Positions 53,508 through 62,189 of a stretch of DNA of 64,000 nt are shown here, piece after piece (the stretch's first letter is position 1; each line of letters opens with the position of its first letter). The translations under genes and the position numbers were made by a program. This DNA comes from a virus, in IMG/VR virus record IMGVR_UViG_3300008266_000016, positions 1 through 64,000 of that record; one strand, given 5' to 3'. Below the pieces are notes generated by a model. It ran no database searches. It was not told where the DNA came from and saw only the letters and a program-made list of their open reading frames with translations.

Positions 53508-54049
53508 TATAATAAGTTTAACTCTTTGAGTTTGTTGACATAATGTGATTGTCCTTGAGCAACTTGTTGTTGCCAATCATTGTGTGCGTGTTGGTTGGCT
53601 TGATCGCTGATGTATTTCCAACACACAAACTCAACTCCATATTTCTCGCATGCTTTGGCAATGGCATAGGCTTCCATGTCTACAACATCTGCTGGTATTT
53701 GTAGTATGGGATTCATCACAAAGTTGTCACCAGTACTGCAAGTTAAGCCAGTAGAGTTGCCAATGTGTGTGCTAGTTTCAAAAGGTGTTTGTCCTGGGGT
53801 ACACCCTAATGCTTCACAAGTCATGTCTCTTTGCACAAACTGAGTGCATTGATAGAATCCTGGTGCGACTGTTATACCACCAGCTGTGCCAAAGTTAATG
53901 ATACGCCGGGGACGATACTTTGTGATAACTTCACTGGCAGTGATGGCAGCGTTAACCTTGCCCACACCAGTGTAAAACAAGTTCATCATGTGGCTGAGAT
54001 CTGGTGCTTCTGCTCGAATAGCTATTAAAATAATATCATTCATCAACAT
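53507..54049 (-). CDS. 5'-methylthioadenosine/S-adenosylhomocysteine nucleosidase-like (MTAN)
   Basis: 180 residues; bacterial MTAN enzymes have about 230. GVGKVNAA at 28-35 and INFGTAGG at 51-58 are typical of the PNP/UDP family. Catalytic residues fit the E. coli enzyme: Glu13 (near Glu12), Glu126 in VDMEAYA and Asp149 in YISDQA, with the same 23-residue spacing as Glu174 and Asp197. The enzyme cleaves adenine from MTA, SAH and 5'-deoxyadenosine. The start at 54049 has AGGA seven bases upstream; ATG 54043 is possible. It overlaps the adenine phosphoribosyltransferase gene, so the product adenine would be used directly. Confidence 0.85.
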   Translation of the reverse strand: MLMNDIILIAIRAEAPDLSHMMNLFYTGVGKVNAAITASEVITKYRPRRIINFGTAGGITVAPGFYQCTQFVQRDMTCEALGCTPGQTPFETSTHIGNSTGLTCSTGDNFVMNPILQIPADVVDMEAYAIAKACEKYGVEFVCWKYISDQANQHAHNDWQQQVAQGQSHYVNKLKELNLL

Positions 54050-54560
54050 TGACCATTCCTTCCCACATAATATTGTGCCGAGTCAATGCTGTCCCTCCAG
54101 GCAAGTTCTGCAAGTTTATAATCACAGCAGCAGAAATTTTAGTGTCAATCCAATGACTGCGAATTAGATTTGCTGTGGCCATTATAGTGCCTCCAGTGGC
54201 TAGCAAGTCATCCACAATCAATGGATGTGCGCCTACTGGAGCGTGTGGGTGCATTTCAATGGTATCAGTGCTGTATTCAGTTTGATAGCTGTGTTGTATT
54301 GTGGGGCCGGGCAATTTGCCACGTTTACGTACTAGGATTAGTGGAAGTCCTAATTGTCTTGCTACAGGTGCCGCAAACACAAAGCCACGGCTTTCCACAG
54401 CCACAAGACTGGAAGCATTATACCAATGTGCTTGATGCTTTAACCATCCACAGCAGTAATCAAATGCTTCTGGATTGGCAAGAATGCCAGTTACGTCAAA
54501 AAAGTTAATACCTGGTTTGGGCCAATCAGGTACTACAGGTACATGATCGAGGATGTTCAT
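54036..54560 (-). CDS. apt: adenine phosphoribosyltransferase
   Basis: 174 residues, normal for APT. Recognisable segments are DWPKPGINFFDVTGIL, AVESRGFVFAAPVA, LVRKRGKLPGPT and the PRPP-binding loop LIVDDLLATGGTI at 114-126. It converts adenine plus PRPP to AMP. With the overlapping nucleosidase gene it forms an adenine salvage pair. It starts 4 nt into the end of the preceding small gene (ATGA overlap). Possibly it supports nucleotide supply, or recycling of adenine from SAM-dependent chemistry. Confidence 0.93.
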   Translation of the reverse strand: MNILDHVPVVPDWPKPGINFFDVTGILANPEAFDYCCGWLKHQAHWYNASSLVAVESRGFVFAAPVARQLGLPLILVRKRGKLPGPTIQHSYQTEYSTDTIEMHPHAPVGAHPLIVDDLLATGGTIMATANLIRSHWIDTKISAAVIINLQNLPGGTALTRHNIMWEGMVNVDE

Positions 54561-54892
54561 ACAAATGTGTCTGGCCAGTCTCTAAATAAAGCATGTTGAA
54601 TATTGCCTGACACAAATTGATTGAATGACTTGTGTTTGACTTCAAGTTCACCCTCAAGCGGTGCTACTCGTTTGAAAGCCGAGTCCATTTGACCCATGTC
54701 TCGGAACTCCATGATAATCATCCATTCAGGCATGTCCGCAATTGAACGGAATCCCATCTTGCATCTTGTGATACGATAGTCTACCATCTTGTCTTCTGAT
54801 ATCAAATGATCAAAGAAACTTTTCATTCCGTTGACCCAGTCTAAGTCTGAGATGTCGCCTTCTTTGTCTGCCCAAATTGTATATAAATCCAT
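54557..54892 (-). CDS. small conserved protein, DUF6614-like
   Basis: 111 residues. MDLYTIWADKEGDISDLDWV, DYRITRCKMGFRS, WMIIMEFRDMGQMDSAFKRV and ALFRDWPDTFV follow the layout of a small ferredoxin-like (dimeric alpha-beta) family that I associate with DUF6614 from memory; moderate certainty. Function unknown. It overlaps the apt gene by 4 nt and follows the acetyltransferase-like gene by 2 nt, so it is part of the same minus-strand operon. Confidence 0.75.
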   Translation of the reverse strand: MDLYTIWADKEGDISDLDWVNGMKSFFDHLISEDKMVDYRITRCKMGFRSIADMPEWMIIMEFRDMGQMDSAFKRVAPLEGELEVKHKSFNQFVSGNIQHALFRDWPDTFV

Positions 54893-54894
54893 AG

Positions 54895-55329
54895 TTACTC
54901 CAGTGGTCCTAGTATTTCAAATCCGTCCATGTTGGATTTGTATAGGTGTGCTTGCTCAAGATACAAGTATTGGAATCCTCGTTCCTTGTAGATAGCACAC
55001 TCTGTTTTCATTGTTTCAATTCCCAACCGTAGTTTAGGATTGTTGTAGTTCCATGCAAATTGATCGCACAGTGCGTTATGATCATCATAGCGTCGGATCA
55101 AACTGAATGCAACCAATCGATTTTGATCGTAATATCCTATTACATCTGTCATTGGGTCTGTGTAACGACAGTCAAATATAGGCATCACACTTGCAAAATG
55201 TTTGTATTTGCAATAGTCTCTGTAGATAGAGTTTAGCTGTTTGATGTTGGGCTCACGCAAATACTCCCACTTTACATTTGGTGTGTAGTTGGTCTGGCTG
55301 AGATCGATTCTGGCAAACTGATAGCTCAT
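54895..55329 (-). CDS. GNAT-like acyltransferase candidate
   Basis: 144 residues. The layout is GNAT-like: VIGYYDQNRLVAFSLIRRYD (beta 2-3 hairpin), then FAWNYNNPKLRLGIETMKTE with the following helix, and GFQYLYLEQAHLYKSNMDGF at the end. The expected R/Q-x-x-G-x-G/A acetyl-CoA loop is not clear; NPKLRLGI occupies the place. Similar proteins occur in T4-like phages without known targets. Overlaps the 166-residue gene upstream by 4 nt. Confidence 0.62.
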   Translation of the reverse strand: MSYQFARIDLSQTNYTPNVKWEYLREPNIKQLNSIYRDYCKYKHFASVMPIFDCRYTDPMTDVIGYYDQNRLVAFSLIRRYDDHNALCDQFAWNYNNPKLRLGIETMKTECAIYKERGFQYLYLEQAHLYKSNMDGFEILGPLE

Positions 55330-55826
55330 CTTGGATCCTTACGATGTTCAAACAGTCCCGCAAGATACTCTTCTGGCCAGTTGTGATAGAATCCCTTCTC
55401 AGCCATAAGTTTGGCTTTGTTGTTTAAGTCGCTGAGACTTTGCACTAGAGCTAGAGCATACTTGCCTTGATTCATACACACACCGTTCACCATCTCAACG
55501 TCTGCGGGATGATCCTCTAGTGCAAGTAGATCGTTGCGTAACAAATGTTCCTTGTTGGCATTTTTCAAACTGTCACTGAACAATTCATATGGCCATTCCA
55601 CAGGATCGTAAGCATAGATAATAACTTCCTTATCGCCCATGCCCCATCGTGCTCGATTTTTAAGATCAAAGTAAGGATCTACGCCAACATGTACATCGTA
55701 GCTTTTTTTCATGCGTGCTGAGCGTGCGTATGGACAAGGAGCCCAGCCTCCAAGAGCAGGATGTGGAACTTCTACAAAGTTCACAATCCAGTTTTCAATA
55801 TCTTGTTTAACTGTATCTAAGTCCAT
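55326..55826 (-). CDS. conserved phage protein of unknown function
   Basis: 166 residues. A notable segment is FVEVPHPALGGWAPCPYARS near 17-36, followed by ARMKKSYDVHVGVDPYFDLK. It has several Trp and Cys residues and a C-terminal WPEEYLAGLFEHRK. Conserved in environmental T4-like phages as far as I remember, but no function is known to me. Its ATG overlaps the stop of the gp26 extension frame (TAATG), indicating coupled translation with that frame. Confidence 0.72.
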   Translation of the reverse strand: MDLDTVKQDIENWIVNFVEVPHPALGGWAPCPYARSARMKKSYDVHVGVDPYFDLKNRARWGMGDKEVIIYAYDPVEWPYELFSDSLKNANKEHLLRNDLLALEDHPADVEMVNGVCMNQGKYALALVQSLSDLNNKAKLMAEKGFYHNWPEEYLAGLFEHRKDPR

Positions 55827-56059
55827 TAGAAATACGGCAGTTTAGTTTTGTTGGTGGTTTCCATGTTTTCTTCGGCTATCTTGCTGATCATTTTTCTTTC
55901 AGTGAAACTTAGTGCCAACACCTGATCGTAGGTGAGTCCGCCGCGCATTAACCAAGCCAATCTTAAACTGTTTGATCTAATTGCGTTGGCCTCCTGATCA
56001 AGGCTGTCAATGTACTCGCCAATTTCCTCTACTGGGAGGATCAGGAGGCGGCTTCGAAA
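55826..56059 (-). CDS. gp26 -1 frame extension (probable tail assembly chaperone fusion, gp51-like position)
   Basis: An open frame of 77 codons runs from inside the end of gp26 to TAA at 55826. It has no ATG before the conserved-looking part: EEIGEYIDSLDQEANAIRSN, then RLAWLMRGGLTYDQVLALSF and MISKIAEENMETTNKTKLPY. The only ATGs would give 40 residues or less. Read from a -1 shift at A AAT TTT (56065-56059), it extends gp26 from residue 276 to a 353-residue fusion. Tail assembly chaperones upstream of tape measure genes (lambda G/GT, P2 E/E') use the same device. Alternative: initiation at ATT after AGGAGG. Coding is convincing, the mechanism is inference. Confidence 0.7.
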   Translation of the reverse strand, partial: FRSRLLILPVEEIGEYIDSLDQEANAIRSNSLRLAWLMRGGLTYDQVLALSFTERKMISKIAEENMETTNKTKLPYF

Positions 56060-56886
56060 AAATTTGTAAGATCCAGATTTAGTGCTTGATCATGTTCGTG
56101 ATTGCATTCACTGCAAGTGAGATGCACAGGTTTCAGTTCTGTACGATTGCGCAAGTCAACTGCGTGATCTCTAACAGCAACAAAAATTTGACGATCGCAG
56201 TTTTGCAAAAATTCATCAATGTGCTCAGTCTCTGACACAACAGCATTTGGTGTACGAATTGCTGAAATTGAGTACTTGAGAGCTCGCATGGTCAGCTGAG
56301 TTAGTATTTTCATCACTTCTGCTAGTTTTTGTAACTTTTCGTCTTCGGTGAGCTCAGTATCCATGCTGATGTTGCGCATCATGCGTTGATTTTCAAACTG
56401 CTCAAGATTGATTTCATTTTGCTTTTCGTAACTCATGGGATGAAAATAAATTTCCAAATCACCATAAGTTACTGTGGCAGAAAAGTCCGGCATGGTCAAC
56501 TGATCCAGTGCATTGCGCAAGTCTAACGCAAAACTCTCAATGTGTTTGCAAGCAGGACATGTAGTTTCAATTTCAAGCTCATGCCCGTAGCTGGCAATAC
56601 GAATAGCAACTAGGATAGAATTCAAATCTGCCACAGGAGCATGCCAGGCATTCTTAATTGACGGCACACAACTGTGTATTACATTGACCACAGCTTGCCC
56701 GCTAAACAGCGCATCTGGCGTGCGATAGGTGATTTCGTCAATGGCTGTCATGGGATAAACAGGCAGCTCACCGTTTTGAGGCACGTCTAAGCTGCCTTCG
56801 GGCCAGTATTTGCCCTGGCTGGGCAACCGCAAGTAAATTGCTGGTTGTCTAAAAAATTGTCTAAGTGGATTGTGATTTTGGTTCAT
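56041..56886 (-). CDS. 26: baseplate hub subunit gp26-like (T4_baseplate family)
   Basis: 281 residues, beginning MNQNHNPLRQFFRQPAIYLR and containing LPSQGKYWPEGSLDVPQNGE, ITYRTPDALFSGQAV and SCVPSIKNAWHAPVADLNSI, typical of the T4 gp26 family. A four-Cys zinc-like site is made of CPAC near 126 and CSEC near 262. In T4, gp26 is a hub component; here the 3' end also carries a likely frameshift into a downstream frame. It is divergent from the tape measure gene, with a late-type box in the spacer for the other strand. Confidence 0.9.
   Translation of the reverse strand: MNQNHNPLRQFFRQPAIYLRLPSQGKYWPEGSLDVPQNGELPVYPMTAIDEITYRTPDALFSGQAVVNVIHSCVPSIKNAWHAPVADLNSILVAIRIASYGHELEIETTCPACKHIESFALDLRNALDQLTMPDFSATVTYGDLEIYFHPMSYEKQNEINLEQFENQRMMRNISMDTELTEDEKLQKLAEVMKILTQLTMRALKYSISAIRTPNAVVSETEHIDEFLQNCDRQIFVAVRDHAVDLRNRTELKPVHLTCSECNHEHDQALNLDLTNFFEAAS
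56059..56065 (-). promoter_or_regulatory. candidate -1 ribosomal frameshift site (A AAT TTT)
   Basis: In the gp26 frame the heptamer reads A AAT TTT, the canonical X XXY YYZ form. A -1 slip leads exactly into the downstream open frame. A small stem TCCTC/GAGGA (56025-56040) lies 18 nt further, too far to be a typical stimulator. Confidence 0.55.
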
Positions 56887-56894
56887 AGTGTACC

Positions 56895-56902
56895 CATAAA
56901 TA
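56895..56902 (+). promoter_or_regulatory. T4-type late promoter box (CATAAATA)
   Basis: CATAAATA, 25 bp upstream of the tape measure ATG, in the 41-bp divergent spacer to gp26. Position matches the box at 17656. TATAGGTG before the ATG serves as a modest ribosome binding site. Confidence 0.55.
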
Positions 56903-56927
56903 TACTTCTACTTATAGGTGTTTTTCA

Positions 56928-59900
56928 ATGGCGGACGTAAATCAAGCATCACAAGAAATGGCTGAAGTCATAGCACGAGTTTCTGACGACCTTAGAAATT
57001 TTGGGCGAGTTACTGAAGATACCCAGGCAGCACTGGCAGCAGGAAGTTTCCGTCGAGCAAAAGAACTTGACAAGGCCAGTGCGTTAACAGCAGGTGCGCT
57101 GGGAAACCTAGCAGGTGCAGGTCTTGCAGCCGGCAAAGCCATGTACGATGGCCAAAAAGGCGCCGCAGCATTTAACAGTTCACTTGACAGCATGAGCAAA
57201 GCAGTTACCGCAGCCGGTGCTGCGTTGACTTTCTTGGTGCCTGGCGGGTTCTTGATCAAAGCTCTAATTGGTCTGGGCACAGCCGCAGTTGGCGCTAGTA
57301 TTAAGATGACTCAGGCGGCCAACGACATGGCCGACAACTTGTTTGCTGCCAATACCAAAATGGCCAAAGCTGGCCTGGCTGGTTCAGATGGCATGATGGG
57401 CATCTTCCGCGACGCCAAGAAGCTTGGCTTGAGCATGAAAGAGCTGGGTGTATACACCAATGCAGTAGCAGCCAACAGCGCAGAATTGGCCTTGTTCAAA
57501 GGCACAGCATTTGAAGGACGTCAGGCATTTGCCAACATTGGTGCGGCCATGAAGCCTTTCCGGGTCAGCTTAGAGGCAGCTGGTATCAGTCTGGAAGATC
57601 AGATTGAAGGAACAGCTGGCTATTTGAGACTGCAAACTTTGATTGGTCAGAGTCAAAACAAAACCAACCAAGAACTGGCTACTGGTGCTAGAAAATATCT
57701 TGTTGAAATGGACGGCCTCAGCAAGCTCACAGGCATGCAACGTCAAGAAATTGAAAAGCAAATGGAATCTGCTCTCAGCGAACAGAGATTCCGTGCCAAG
57801 CTGGATGCCATGCGAGCGACCAAGGATCCTCAACAAATGGCTGCTGCTGATCAACTGATGAGAGCTAATCTTATGTTGAGCAAGCAGGCTCCAGAGTTAG
57901 GACAAGCATTTAGAGACATTCAATCTGGAGCTCTTACCAGCGATGCTGCTGTCAAGGGCGTGATCAGCACTCAAGGTCAGTTGATGCAATCAAGTGAAGC
58001 ATTGCAGTCAGGTCAAATTGATGCCAATCAAGCTGTCAAACAAATTGGTACCTCAATTGGCCAATTCAATAAGGACTTGAACTTTACGGCTCAGCTGGGC
58101 CTGTTGAATGATTTTGCAATTGATTATGCACAGGGACAAAAACTGGCTATTTTTGCCCAGCAAGACATCAGTAAGATAGCTGCTGAAATTGTCGTTGAAC
58201 AAAACAAACAGATGAGTGGCCTGGGTGATGCCAACACTCGGGCCATGGCTGAACTGCGTGAAATGCAGCGCAATGCCAATGAAAAATTTGAGACCACAGT
58301 GTCGCAATCAATCAGCACTGCCATTGCCATGAGCAAATCTTTGGTCGGAGTTACTGAACCTATTGCCACTGCATTTAAAGAACTGCAACCAGTGATGGAC
58401 AAGTTTATGAAACAAATGGTCAAACTCACAGACTGGATTGCCGAAAAACTAGGATTCATTGTTGGTAAAACTGTTGATGTGGTAGAAGCCACACAAAAAG
58501 ACGGCATGGGCGGATTTTACAGATCTGGCGGCAGTGAAATGGTTGGAACTGGTGTTGGTGCATTAGCTGGTGCGGCGGGTGGTAAAATAGCTGGTACTTA
58601 TGCAGGTGGAATAGTTGGCTCTCTTTTTGGACCTGCGGGCACTGTGGCTGGAGCCGCTATAGGTGGAAAGATTGGCCCATATATTGCCACTGCCCTTGGT
58701 AGTGTTCTTGGCAAATATTTAGGCATGGGCGCTGATGCATTAGGTACCGCATTAACTCCTCCTGGGCGTGCCGCTGGCGGACCTGTCAGCAGACGAAATC
58801 CCTACATTGTGGGCGAACGTGGTCCAGAGCTCATGGTGCCTGAGCAATCAGGAAAAATTATAAACAATGACAAACTAAGCAAGATGTTTGAGTCAATGGC
58901 TTCTTCTGTATCTTCAGGACAAGTCAGTGTTGATATGATATCTCAAGTGATGGGCAGTTCTGTAACTGTGGTTACTAACACCAATGACGAACTGACTAAC
59001 AATTTGAGAACCACACAAAACGTTGGTAGCACATATCAAGCAATACTGAGATCTGTTGACGAGCTAAACGATAAAAACAAAAAAACAACAGAATCAGTAA
59101 TTGTAGCTCAACGTGATACTTTGACAGACATACAACGCATTGAACGTTACACTGATCAAGACACCAAACGCACAAAAGAGTTTGTGGATTTTCACAAAAA
59201 ATATCTTGACAGTGTCACCCAGATATTGGGTGAAAACTTAGAGCTACTGCAAGAACAATCTGAACAAAGTGGTTCTGCGGGTTCAGGCGGTGCGCCAGGC
59301 ATGGGTGGAGGCACTGGCCTAAAAATTCCAGCAGCACCACCAGCTGGGGGCATGGGCGGAGGTAGCGGTGTTAGCCCAGGTGGCGGCCAAGGCATGAAAA
59401 CTGCCAATGAAAACAATTTGTTGTCCATGGGCCTCAAATTTGATCCCAATCGTGATGTACAAGCTGAAGGCGCGGCAATCAGCCCTAAGCTGATTGAGCT
59501 GGCTAAAAATGTTCAAAGTCTAGTGCCTGGATTTTCAGCATTTACAGGATTTAACGATCAATTCCACAATGAAAAAAGTCCAAATAGCTTGCATACCAAA
59601 GGCCAGGCCATGGACTTTGTGCTGAACAAAAAGCCCACACGAGAAGAAGGTGCAAGCATTGTTAGTTGGCTCAAACAGTCAGGAGCCAGTCTTGCTATAG
59701 ATGAGTACCACAACGCCACTAAAAATGCCACAGGTGGCCACTTCCATGCACAGATCCCGGCATTTGGTGATGGCGGCATGGTGGACAAAGCCACACTGGC
59801 GTTGATTGGTGAAAAAGGTCCAGAAGCTGTGATTCCCATGGATGGCAAAGAAATTCCACTGAATATATCCAAGCCAATTCCGATCAAGCTGGATTTCAAA

Positions 59901-60404
59901 GATGTAATGGCCGAAGGCGGCATTGGCCCATCAGTCATGGGCTACAATCAATATACGGGTTACAATACAGGAGCAGTAAGTACTGATCTTGCCGCAGTTA
60001 AAGAAATTGCAACAGCCATGGGGGCTTTTGATAAAGCATCACAAACCATCACTGATCCAGCAACCTGGAAAGAAATTATAAATTCAGGCATTGCAACAAA
60101 TTTTGATACTAATATTATGAAAATAGGCACTCAAATGTTTGACGGCGCAGGCCCCCTATTAGGTCAACGATTGAATGATATTGTGGCCGAAAACGGTGTG
60201 AATCAGAAAGAAGCATTTGATTTAATGTTTGCAGAGTTCAAAGAAGCTATGACAGTATTGGGAACAGAAATGGCAAATAAAATAGCCAAAGAAAACGCTT
60301 CCCCAGAAACAGATGCGCTGATTGCCGGCATTGATGCACTAATTGCCAAGCAGAGTGAAGCCAACGACATCAGCAAGAAGATACTCCAGGTGAGTGCAAA
60401 CTAA
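56928..60404 (+). CDS. tail tape measure protein with embedded M15-like peptidase domain
   Basis: 1158 residues. N-terminal helices lead to a hydrophobic stretch near 93-125 (AALTFLVPGGFLIKALIGLG). A Gly-zipper-like segment lies near 544-600. GERGPELMVPE near 630 and GEKGPEAVIP near 960 are hallmarks of tape measure proteins. Between them, residues about 855-940 hold SLHTKGQAMDF and GGHFHAQIP, matching the SxHxxGxAxD and HxH zinc ligands of M15-type peptidases. The protein sets tail length and is injected; the peptidase would cut peptidoglycan cross-bridges. T4 gp29 lacks such a domain. Assignment as tape measure is firm; the enzyme subfamily is moderate. Confidence 0.87.
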   Translation: MADVNQASQEMAEVIARVSDDLRNFGRVTEDTQAALAAGSFRRAKELDKASALTAGALGNLAGAGLAAGKAMYDGQKGAAAFNSSLDSMSKAVTAAGAALTFLVPGGFLIKALIGLGTAAVGASIKMTQAANDMADNLFAANTKMAKAGLAGSDGMMGIFRDAKKLGLSMKELGVYTNAVAANSAELALFKGTAFEGRQAFANIGAAMKPFRVSLEAAGISLEDQIEGTAGYLRLQTLIGQSQNKTNQELATGARKYLVEMDGLSKLTGMQRQEIEKQMESALSEQRFRAKLDAMRATKDPQQMAAADQLMRANLMLSKQAPELGQAFRDIQSGALTSDAAVKGVISTQGQLMQSSEALQSGQIDANQAVKQIGTSIGQFNKDLNFTAQLGLLNDFAIDYAQGQKLAIFAQQDISKIAAEIVVEQNKQMSGLGDANTRAMAELREMQRNANEKFETTVSQSISTAIAMSKSLVGVTEPIATAFKELQPVMDKFMKQMVKLTDWIAEKLGFIVGKTVDVVEATQKDGMGGFYRSGGSEMVGTGVGALAGAAGGKIAGTYAGGIVGSLFGPAGTVAGAAIGGKIGPYIATALGSVLGKYLGMGADALGTALTPPGRAAGGPVSRRNPYIVGERGPELMVPEQSGKIINNDKLSKMFESMASSVSSGQVSVDMISQVMGSSVTVVTNTNDELTNNLRTTQNVGSTYQAILRSVDELNDKNKKTTESVIVAQRDTLTDIQRIERYTDQDTKRTKEFVDFHKKYLDSVTQILGENLELLQEQSEQSGSAGSGGAPGMGGGTGLKIPAAPPAGGMGGGSGVSPGGGQGMKTANENNLLSMGLKFDPNRDVQAEGAAISPKLIELAKNVQSLVPGFSAFTGFNDQFHNEKSPNSLHTKGQAMDFVLNKKPTREEGASIVSWLKQSGASLAIDEYHNATKNATGGHFHAQIPAFGDGGMVDKATLALIGEKGPEAVIPMDGKEIPLNISKPIPIKLDFKDVMAEGGIGPSVMGYNQYTGYNTGAVSTDLAAVKEIATAMGAFDKASQTITDPATWKEIINSGIATNFDTNIMKIGTQMFDGAGPLLGQRLNDIVAENGVNQKEAFDLMFAEFKEAMTVLGTEMANKIAKENASPETDALIAGIDALIAKQSEANDISKKILQVSAN

Positions 60405-60420
60405 CGGTAAATAAACAACC

Positions 60421-62181
60421 ATGGCAGAACCCAAACAACAAGGCTGGCGCAAATATTTCAAAGTTGCAGACACATCCGGAGTGATGAGTCCAATTTCTGG
60501 ACAAAATCAATTTGGATTGTCCAACTACGGCAAAAACGACGGCTCTGATTCGATGATAAATGATTTTACTTTTCGAAACTATGCCAGCAGATTGCCCGAA
60601 GTTTATTCAGGCCATCCCAACAGAGTAGAGCGTTACAATCAGTATGAGAACATGGACATGGACTCAGAGATCAATGCCTGCTTGGATATTATTGCTGAGT
60701 TTTCCACACAGATCAACGAGTCAAACGCCACCCCGTTTGACATTCAATACAACGAAACACCCACAGACCACGAAGTTGACATCATTAAAAAACAACTGCA
60801 ACAGTGGGTCAAGCTGAACAAACTAGATCAGCGCATATTTAAACTGTTCCGTAACACCATCAAGTATGGTGATCAGGTGTTTGTGCGTGATCCAGAAACA
60901 TTTGAAATGTACTGGGTTGACATGACCAAAGTTGCTAGAGTTATTGTGAACGAATCTGAAGGCAAACGTCCTGAACAATATGTGATCCGTGACATCAACC
61001 CCAACTTCCAAAACATGACTGTGGCAGCAAAGACCACCACAGACTACATGACCAATCCTGTGACAGGCAGTGTATCTGGCGCTGCCAACTACACCATGCC
61101 CAATGGTGGGTCAGGTGGCGGCGTGGGCAACAGTCGCTTTATGACTGCCATGAACGAAACTTGTTTAGATGCCAAGCATGTGATACACATGAGCTTGAAC
61201 GAAGGCCTAGACGTATTTTGGCCGTTTGGACGCAGTGTACTAGAACAGATTTACAAAGTATTCAAGCAAAAAGAACTGCTGGAAGATGCAATCTTGATTT
61301 ATCGTGTGAGCCGTGCTCCTGAACGACGAATCTTTAAAATTGACGTAGGCAACATGCCATCACACTTGGCCATGGCGTTTGTGGAACGTGTTAAAAACGA
61401 AATGCATCAACGTAGAATCCCCACGGTATCAGGTGGCGGAGCCAACATGATGGATAGCAGTTACAATCCACTGTCAATCAACGAAGACTACTTTTTCCCA
61501 CAAGGACAAGACGGCCGCGGAAGCTCAGTTGAGACATTGCCAGGCGGTCAAAACCTAGGCGAAATTGACGACTTAAAGTACTTTAACAACAAAATGGCCC
61601 GTGGTCTGCGTGTGCCATCGAGCTATTTGCCCACTGGTCCTGACGATTCAGACCGTGCTTTTTCAGACGGAAAAGTAGGCACAGCTCTTATACAAGAGTA
61701 CAGATTCAACCAGTATTGTGAGCGTTTGCAAGGGCATATTTCACAAAAATTAGACGACGAATTCAAGATGTTTTTGAAATGGCGTGGGTTTAACATAGAC
61801 TCTAGCCTGTTTAATTTGAAGTTTTCACCGCCTCAAAACTTTGCAAGTTATCGTCAAAGCGAACTAGACAACACAAGAATTCAAGCATTCACAGCCATGG
61901 AGCAACTGCCTTACATGTCAAAACGTTTTATGCTACAGCGTTTCTTGGGATTGAGTGAAGACGAAATCAAAGAAAACGAAGAACTCTGGCGAGAAGAACG
62001 TGATAGCCCTGAAATGCAAAATTCAGGCGGTGCTGACTTACGTTCTGTGGGTATCACGCCTGGCGGCATGGAAACTGATATTACCACTGGCGAAGAAATT
62101 GGGCAAATGCAACAGCCTGGCGCAGGCGAAATGGTTGGCCCTGGCGCGGCTGCACCTGGGGCTGCACCTGGCGGAGTATAA
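60421..62181 (+). CDS. 20: portal protein gp20-like
   Basis: 586 residues, close to T4 gp20 (524). Typical segments are ERYNQYENMDMDSEINACLD, FRNTIKYGDQVFVRDPETFE, IYRVSRAPERRIFKIDVGN and YFNNKMARGLRVPSSYLPTG. The portal forms the dodecameric ring through which DNA enters and leaves the head. The C-terminal 60 residues are Gly/Ala/Pro-rich and flexible. It follows the tape measure gene by 16 nt on the same strand, and head genes 67/68-like and 21 follow, as in T4-like gene order. Confidence 0.95.
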   Translation: MAEPKQQGWRKYFKVADTSGVMSPISGQNQFGLSNYGKNDGSDSMINDFTFRNYASRLPEVYSGHPNRVERYNQYENMDMDSEINACLDIIAEFSTQINESNATPFDIQYNETPTDHEVDIIKKQLQQWVKLNKLDQRIFKLFRNTIKYGDQVFVRDPETFEMYWVDMTKVARVIVNESEGKRPEQYVIRDINPNFQNMTVAAKTTTDYMTNPVTGSVSGAANYTMPNGGSGGGVGNSRFMTAMNETCLDAKHVIHMSLNEGLDVFWPFGRSVLEQIYKVFKQKELLEDAILIYRVSRAPERRIFKIDVGNMPSHLAMAFVERVKNEMHQRRIPTVSGGGANMMDSSYNPLSINEDYFFPQGQDGRGSSVETLPGGQNLGEIDDLKYFNNKMARGLRVPSSYLPTGPDDSDRAFSDGKVGTALIQEYRFNQYCERLQGHISQKLDDEFKMFLKWRGFNIDSSLFNLKFSPPQNFASYRQSELDNTRIQAFTAMEQLPYMSKRFMLQRFLGLSEDEIKENEELWREERDSPEMQNSGGADLRSVGITPGGMETDITTGEEIGQMQQPGAGEMVGPGAAAPGAAPGGV

Positions 62182-62184
62182 ATA
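62177..62184 (+). promoter_or_regulatory. T4-type late promoter box (TATAAATA)
   Basis: Exact TATAAATA across the portal stop codon. The next ATG at 62190 is only 5 nt away, so a transcript would be nearly leaderless for that gene but would serve the prohead core and protease genes. Confidence 0.5.
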
Positions 62185-62189
62185 TAATC

